Source: Clostridia bacterium
Lineage (GTDB): Bacteria > Bacillota_A > Clostridia > Christensenellales > Aristaeellaceae
Reading direction: 5' to 3'
DNA: 9,907 nucleotides
NCBI GenBank assembly: GCA_017398245.1
Contig: JAFQGN010000044.1
Location: 1-9,907, forward strand
Shown here piece by piece: positions 5,671-9,907 of the stretch; positions within the stretch are counted from its first letter, which is position 1; every line of letters begins with the position of its first letter. Under the pieces are notes generated by a model. That model made no database searches, was not told the origin of the DNA, and was given only the letters and a program-made list of their open reading frames with translations. The position numbers and the translations under genes are program-made.

Positions 5671-7812
5671 ATGTGCAATATCATTCTGGAAAACGATCAT
5701 TTCCGGCTGGAGATAGCGCCCGACAGCAGGCCGCTGAGCCTGCAGGTGAAGGCGACGGGCGAAGAGACCCTTATGCAGGGAGAAGAGGTCTCTCTGTTTT
5801 CCGTTACGCAGGAGAGGCCGTTCAACAACGAAGTAAAACTGGCCCACCCGAACAAGCGCACCACGTTCCAATCCAACCGCGTGCGCCTGGATGGAGACAA
5901 GCTGATCGTCGGGTTTGAGATCACTCCGTTTGAGGCGGTGATCGCCGTGCGCGTGGAGCCAAAGTACATCGCTTTCACGCTGGACAGCTTTATTGTACAC
6001 CCGACCGACTACGAGGGACTGGCCATGTCTCCCCCGCCGGTCGCCGAGCTGCGCATGATCCAGCTGCCGGTGAAGAACAGGCAGAACTTTGGCGAATGGC
6101 TGAACGTGTGCTGGGACGAGAGCGCGGCGGTGAACGTGCTGGCCACGTCCCCCTATGCCAATATCGATTCGCAGCGCAGAAAGGGCTGGCGCATCATGAG
6201 CGCGGACGCCATGCGCGGGATCAAGCTGGAGGGCTGCGGCGCGGCGATCATCGCGTGCGAAAGCGACAAGCTGATGGGCTGCATCGCGCAGCTGGAGAAG
6301 GATTTCGGGCTGCCCAAGGGCGTGGAAAGCCGCAGGCATCCTCTGATCAACGCATCGGCGTACCATTCCGGAAATATCACGCCCGAAAACATCGACGAGC
6401 ACATCCGCTATGCTAAAATGGGCGGGTTCCGCATGATGCTGGTGTACTACACCTCCATTTTCAAGGAATCCGGCTCGTATAATCTGAACGGAAATTACGA
6501 TTACCGGGACGAATACCCCGAAGGGATCGAAAGCCTGCGCAAAATGCTGGAGAAGATCAAGGCGGCGGGGATCACGCCGGGCATTCATTTCCTGCACACG
6601 CATATCGGTCTCAAGAGCCGGTATGTCACGCCCGTGGCCGATCACCGGCTGAATCTGACGAGGCATTTTACGCTGGCAAAGCCGCTGGGCACAGACGATA
6701 CGACCGTTTATGTCGAGCAGAACCCCGAAGGCTGCGTGATGGACGAGCGCTGCCGCATCCTGTTCTTTGGCGGCGAGTTGATCCGCTACGAAGCCTATAC
6801 GACTGAGCGCCCCTTCTGCTTCACCGGCTGCGAGCGCGGACACAGGGAGACGAGAATCGTCGAGCACCCAATGGGACAGATCGGCGGCATTCTGGACGTG
6901 AGCGAATTCGGCGCGGGCAGCGTGTATGTGGACCAGAATTCCAGTTTGCAGGAGGAAGTGGGCGAAAAGATCGCGGCGGCGTACAACGCCGGGTTTGAAT
7001 TTGTCTACTTTGACGGCAGCGAGGGCACGAACGCGCCGTTTGCGTTCCATGTGCCCAATGCGCAGTACCGTGTGTACAAGCTGTTTGACCGCGCGCCGCT
7101 GTATTGCGAAGGCGCGGCAAAGGCGCATTTTTCGTGGCATTTCCTTTCGGGCGGAAACGCGTTCGACGTTTTCCCGCCGCCTGTTTTCAAGGAGAAGATC
7201 GCGCAGTTCCCGGCGGAAGAGGCCCCGCGCATGCGGCAGGATTTCACCCGCCTGAACTTTGGCTGGTGGGGCTACTGGGCGCCCGGCACGCAGCCGGATA
7301 TGATCGAATACGGCACGAGCCGCGCAGCCGCGTGGGACTGCCCTGTGACCATCACGACGACGCTGGAAAAATACCGCGCGCACCCGCGCACGCCGGATAA
7401 TCTGGAAGTAATGCGCAGGTGGGAAGACGTGCGGGCGAAGGATTGGCTCACGCCGGAGCAGAAGGAGATGCTCAAGAATCTTGAGCAGGAGCACATTCTG
7501 CTGATCAACGAGGAGAAGGAGTACGAGCTGCTCCCCTATGCGCAGGCGCAGACATGCGAACATGTGCGCGCGTTCGTATTTGAGCGCGGCGGGAATGCGT
7601 GCGCCGTGTACTGGCACGAATCCGGCGAAGGCATGCTGCGGATCGAGCTAGAGGGAAATGTTTGGCTGAAGGACGAGCTTTATGGCGAGGAGCTCCCGGT
7701 TCAAGCGGACGGCGGCGCGATCCTGCTGCCGATCTCTTCGCGGAGGTATCTGATCTGCAGCTGCAGCAAGGAACAGCTGGCGGACGCGCTGGCCAAGGCC
7801 GAACTGATCTGA
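5671..7812 (+). CDS. Glycoside-hydrolase-like TIM-barrel protein, family not placed
   Basis: The product has 713 residues, no signal peptide and no membrane segment, so it is probably cytoplasmic. Residues 1 to about 225 read as beta-strand-rich, like the N-terminal sandwich of many alpha-galactosidase-type hydrolases. Around 226-560 a TIM barrel is suggested by MGGFRMMLVYY (250-260), KAAGITPGIHFLHTHIG (297-313) and EFVYFDGSEG (443-452). Asp448 and Glu451 are candidates for catalytic residues. An inserted beta domain (about 330-410) contains FFGGELIRYEAY and FTGCERG, resembling small domains inserted in other uncharacterised hydrolases. NFGWWGYWAPG (529-539) is aromatic and may line a sugar site. 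A beta-rich C-terminal part covers about 610-713. I chose the ATG at 5671 because AAAGGA lies nine bases upstream. The gene is monocistronic between its own promoter and terminator. The substrate is unknown, and no sugar transporter adjoins it. Confidence 0.72.
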   Translation: MCNIILENDHFRLEIAPDSRPLSLQVKATGEETLMQGEEVSLFSVTQERPFNNEVKLAHPNKRTTFQSNRVRLDGDKLIVGFEITPFEAVIAVRVEPKYIAFTLDSFIVHPTDYEGLAMSPPPVAELRMIQLPVKNRQNFGEWLNVCWDESAAVNVLATSPYANIDSQRRKGWRIMSADAMRGIKLEGCGAAIIACESDKLMGCIAQLEKDFGLPKGVESRRHPLINASAYHSGNITPENIDEHIRYAKMGGFRMMLVYYTSIFKESGSYNLNGNYDYRDEYPEGIESLRKMLEKIKAAGITPGIHFLHTHIGLKSRYVTPVADHRLNLTRHFTLAKPLGTDDTTVYVEQNPEGCVMDERCRILFFGGELIRYEAYTTERPFCFTGCERGHRETRIVEHPMGQIGGILDVSEFGAGSVYVDQNSSLQEEVGEKIAAAYNAGFEFVYFDGSEGTNAPFAFHVPNAQYRVYKLFDRAPLYCEGAAKAHFSWHFLSGGNAFDVFPPPVFKEKIAQFPAEEAPRMRQDFTRLNFGWWGYWAPGTQPDMIEYGTSRAAAWDCPVTITTTLEKYRAHPRTPDNLEVMRRWEDVRAKDWLTPEQKEMLKNLEQEHILLINEEKEYELLPYAQAQTCEHVRAFVFERGGNACAVYWHESGEGMLRIELEGNVWLKDELYGEELPVQADGGAILLPISSRRYLICSCSKEQLADALAKAELI

Positions 7813-7826
7813 GCGAAGACTATGAA

Positions 7827-7870
7827 AAACCACCCCTGCGCCCGATAGGCGCGGGGGTGGTTTGCGTTTT
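7827..7870 (+). terminator. Rho-independent terminator of the glycoside-hydrolase-like gene
   Basis: A 16-base stem, 7827-7842 with 7848-7863, is interrupted only by one T-G wobble and has a five-base loop (CGATA). A broken T tract (TTTGCGTTTT) follows. It begins 14 bases after the stop codon. Its long GC-rich stem makes termination likely despite the imperfect T tract. Confidence 0.85.
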
Positions 7871-8071
7871 GGGGATCGATCGCGCGCGATATTGCGTCCG
7901 CTCAGAGTATTGCCAATTGGCAGGCCGAAAAAAGGCGATGTCAGCAGGGCTCGGATCTTGCTTGCTTTTGGCATAATCACGAAAGGCGCTGTCCGCAGGA
8001 TTCCGATCTTACATTTGGCGCGGACTGCGAACGGCGCGCGCCGTCTATTGTTCCGCGGAATGATTTCTGCC
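7871..8071. other. Gap between converging genes, rich in perfect palindromes
   Basis: No credible gene lies here. Four perfect palindromes occur in about 190 bases: 7879-7890 (ATCGCGCGCGAT), 7911-7922 (TGCCAATTGGCA), 8031-8044 (ACGGCGCGCGCCGT) and 8051-8060 (TTCCGCGGAA). The last two lie just downstream of the SPFH gene stop and could form a terminator-like structure for it, but no T tract follows on the minus strand. A TGG-CATAAT at 7969-7977 resembles an extended -10 on the plus strand but has no matching -35. I assign no function. Confidence 0.4.
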
Positions 8072-9475
8072 TTATTTCACGTCGTTTTCATCAAAGGGGT
8101 CGCCGCATTCGGGGCAGAAGCGCGGGGCTTTGGTGGGATCGGCGGGCTTCCAGCCGCATTTATCGCACTGGTAGACCGGCGCGCCTGCGGGCCTCTTCGC
8201 ACCGCATTCCGCGCAGAATTTGCCCTTGTTGACCGCGCCGCAGGTGCAGGTCCAGCCTTCGTCCGCAGGCTTTTTGGCGCCGCACTCGGGACAGAACTTG
8301 CCGGTGGCCTCTGCGCCGCAGGAGGGGCACTTCCAGCCGCCTGCCGGCTTGGGCTCGGGCTTTTTCGCGCCGCATTCCGGACAGAACTTGCCGGTGGCCG
8401 TCGCGCCGCAGGAGCACTTCCACGCGTTGGGATTCGGCTGCTGGGCCGCCTGCTGCTGTTGCTGCTGGCCCATCTGGAAGAGCTGGCTTGCGTTCATGCC
8501 GCCGTTCATAGCGGCCATGTTCATGCCCATGAAGCCGGTCATCGCGCCGCCTTCGTTCTTTGCAGCATCCTGCATGGCCTGCGCCTGCGCGCCCACCATG
8601 TGCGCCGCCGCCATATTCGCGTTGCGGAAGACGGCGTTGCGCTGCAGTTCCTTGACCATTGCTTCGTCTTCCGGATTGGGAGTGACGGAACTCACGCCGA
8701 AGGAGACGATCTCGATACCGCGCAGGTCGGTCCACTTGGCGGAAAGCACTTCGTTGAGCGCATCGGCGATTTCCAGCGCATGGCCCGGCAGCGCGCTGTA
8801 GCGGATGCCCTTTTCGCCGATCTTGGCGAATGCGGGCTGAAGAGCAGTCAGCAGCTCGGTACGCATCTGGCCTTCGAGCTGGTCGCGGGTATAATCGCCG
8901 GTGACATTGCCGCAGACGTTGACATAGAACGCCATGGGGTTGACGATGCGGTAGCTGTACTCGCCGAAGCAGCGGATGCCCACATCGATATCCAGACCGA
9001 TGTTCTGATCCACCACGCGGAAAGGAATGGCCGTGGGCGTGCCGTACTTATTGCCGGTGAGCTCTTTAGTGTTGAAATAGTACACACGCTGATCCTTGCC
9101 CGCCTGACCGCCGAAGGAGAAGCGATCGAAGGTGGTTTTGAGGATGTTCATGAGCTTATCGGTATTGAAATCGCCATAGAGCAGCGTGGGTTCGCCGTTC
9201 AGCTCGAACTTATATTCGCCGGGCTCGGCGCAGAAATCGACGATTTTGCCCTGCTCGACGATCATCATGCACTGGCCTTCGTTGACCACGATGACGGAGC
9301 CGTCGGAAATGACGTTATCGTCTTCGGTACGGCTGCCGCCGAAGCGGCCGTTGACGCGCTTCATTGCCTTGGTCGCCAGCACGTTGACCGGCATGGAATC
9401 GCAGTAGAAGTATTCTCTCCACTGGCTGGCAAGAGTGCCGCCCAGTGCGTTCAGACCCGCAGAAATCAGACCCAT
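8072..9475 (-). CDS. SPFH-domain (YdjI-like) protein with four C-terminal zinc ribbons
   Basis: The product has 467 residues. Residues about 1-290 form an SPFH/virion-core-like domain, including VIVVNEGQCMMIVEQGKI (61-78) and GIRCFGEYSYRIVNP (166-180). A Met- and Gly-rich stretch (309-328) and a Gln-rich linker (337-346) follow. Four zinc ribbons come last, with Cys at 354/356/365/368, 383/386/395/398, 410/412/421/424 and 437/440/454/457. The first knuckle alternates CxC, CxxC, CxC, CxxC. B. subtilis YdjI is shorter (about 320) and helps bring PspA to the membrane with YdjG and YdjH. There is no membrane segment here, so anchoring probably depends on a partner, perhaps the upstream gene product. 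The start has AGGAGG (9488-9483) seven bases upstream. The 83-base gap to the upstream gene holds a small hairpin at that gene's stop codon and no clear promoter. Confidence 0.88.
   Translation of the reverse strand: MGLISAGLNALGGTLASQWREYFYCDSMPVNVLATKAMKRVNGRFGGSRTEDDNVISDGSVIVVNEGQCMMIVEQGKIVDFCAEPGEYKFELNGEPTLLYGDFNTDKLMNILKTTFDRFSFGGQAGKDQRVYYFNTKELTGNKYGTPTAIPFRVVDQNIGLDIDVGIRCFGEYSYRIVNPMAFYVNVCGNVTGDYTRDQLEGQMRTELLTALQPAFAKIGEKGIRYSALPGHALEIADALNEVLSAKWTDLRGIEIVSFGVSSVTPNPEDEAMVKELQRNAVFRNANMAAAHMVGAQAQAMQDAAKNEGGAMTGFMGMNMAAMNGGMNASQLFQMGQQQQQQAAQQPNPNAWKCSCGATATGKFCPECGAKKPEPKPAGGWKCPSCGAEATGKFCPECGAKKPADEGWTCTCGAVNKGKFCAECGAKRPAGAPVYQCDKCGWKPADPTKAPRFCPECGDPFDENDVK
8271..8414 (-). 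repeat. Tandem DNA repeat encoding zinc ribbons 1 and 2
   Basis: Segment 8271-8324 matches 8361-8414 at a 90-base offset with six differences in 54 positions. This includes a 21-base exact match (8289-8309 and 8379-8399). The offset equals 30 codons, the distance between the first and second ribbons. Identity at the DNA level, including third positions, suggests a fairly recent in-frame duplication within the SPFH gene. The third and fourth ribbons are more diverged. Confidence 0.8.
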
Positions 9476-9558
9476 GGTGTATCCTCCTATATGTAAATGG
9501 TTTTTATGGTGAGATCATCGCCGCGCGGGGAGCTTGGTTTTCCCGCAAAGCGCAGCGC

Positions 9559-9907
9559 TTATTTCTTGTCGGTTTCGATCTTACGGCGGTTGGTCGTTTC
9601 GTAGAGGAATCTGTCGTAGCGGATGCCAAGGTGGAAGGAGCCGGGCTTTACATACTCTTCGGCTGCATGCTGGCTGGCCGCCTGCTTGAGCTGGCCCAGC
9701 AGCGCGCCTACCACGCCGAACGCGGCAACGAGGGCGACGATCGCCGCGATCAGCGCCGTGCCGCTTTCGAGATTGCCCATGAAGTACATCACAAGCGACG
9801 CAAGGCCCATAACGCCCGCAAACACGCCCGCACCGATGCCGAACGCCTTTTTGGTGTTGGCGGGCACGTCGCACGTCAGTTTGCCGGTCTGGCCGTTGAT
9901 GGCGAAG
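9559..9907 (-). CDS. YdjG-like membrane protein, C-terminal part (truncated by the window)
   Basis: The frame is open through the right edge; 115 complete codons are visible. They begin FAINGQTGKLTCDVPANTKK, a stretch that in the YdjG-type TFIIB-zinc-ribbon family usually precedes the membrane region (known relatives have F-A-M-N-G-Q-T-G-K). Two hydrophobic segments follow, at about visible residues 22-41 and 47-68. A polar tail then includes KPGSFHLGIRYDRFLYETTNR. An N-terminal zinc ribbon would be expected beyond the window. The GTG at 9867 is internal and not the start. Lying directly upstream of the SPFH gene on the same strand, it is likely cotranscribed with it and may anchor the SPFH protein to the membrane, as YdjGH does for YdjI in B. 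subtilis. The family call rests on a short motif and context. Confidence 0.72.
   Translation of the reverse strand, partial: FAINGQTGKLTCDVPANTKKAFGIGAGVFAGVMGLASLVMYFMGNLESGTALIAAIVALVAAFGVVGALLGQLKQAASQHAAEEYVKPGSFHLGIRYDRFLYETTNRRKIETDKK

Noticed and set aside
5605..7617. 670-codon open frame on the minus strand
   Set aside because: It lies wholly antisense to the glycoside-hydrolase-like gene, has low-complexity Arg/His/Ala-rich composition, and has no ribosome binding site. Long antisense frames are expected in GC-rich codon usage.
7969..7977. Extended -10-like TGG-CATAAT in the gap, as a possible small RNA promoter
   Set aside because: The position 17 bases upstream (GCTCGG) does not resemble a -35, and no terminator follows within the gap.
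7648..7980. 110-codon minus-strand frame entering the gap between converging genes
   Set aside because: It runs through the terminator stem and into antisense of the upstream gene, with no recognisable motif or ribosome binding site.
8440..8470. CTG/TTG-type triplet run as a regulatory or unstable repeat
   Set aside because: It is simply the Gln-tract codons of the SPFH protein linker (residues 337-342) read on the opposite strand, and it is short.
7862..9496. 544-codon open frame on the plus strand
   Set aside because: It covers the SPFH gene in antisense and its repeated Ala/Arg/Leu pattern is the complement of the zinc ribbon repeats. No ribosome binding site is visible.

Overview
The window reads as GC-rich chromosomal DNA of a Gram-positive, Clostridia-like member of the Bacillota. 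The reasons are the sigA-trmK gene order, strong AGGAGG-type ribosome binding sites, near-consensus sigma-A promoters often with a TGn extended -10, a stand-alone EutH, and a YdjG/YdjI-like pair. I see no tRNA, rRNA, CRISPR array, insertion sequence or phage integration signature.

Layout. (1) At 1-1835, plus strand, lie the 3' end of the housekeeping sigma factor gene, trmK (tRNA m1A22 methyltransferase), and a coiled-coil zinc-ribbon protein. The last has its own near-perfect promoter, which overlaps the trmK stop codon. (2) At 1885-3584, minus strand, an organophosphate-antiporter-type MFS transporter is translationally coupled (ATGA overlap) to a Nudix hydrolase. A hairpin with T tracts on both sides separates it from the converging zinc-ribbon gene. 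(3) At 3702-5483, minus strand, a stand-alone EutH-family transporter is followed by a small alpha/beta hydrolase and a strong terminator. (4) At 5484-5670 is a divergent regulatory region with a promoter facing each way and a perfect palindrome between the rightward promoter and the start codon. (5) At 5671-7812, plus strand, is a 713-residue, probably cytoplasmic protein with the architecture of a TIM-barrel glycoside hydrolase; I cannot place it in a named family. (6) At 7871-8071 is a palindrome-rich gap between converging genes. (7) At 8072-9907, minus strand, an SPFH-domain protein with four tandem C-terminal zinc ribbons lies downstream of the C-terminal part of a YdjG-like membrane protein. 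In Bacillus subtilis, YdjG, YdjH and YdjI act with PspA at the membrane.

The most interesting parts are the SPFH protein whose zinc ribbons alternate CxC and CxxC knuckles, the unplaced glycoside-hydrolase-like gene with its inserted beta domain and divergent control region, and the EutH/hydrolase pair with no other ethanolamine genes nearby. I did not find a convincing wholly new system. All family assignments come from reading the sequence and recalled family motifs; no database search was run.
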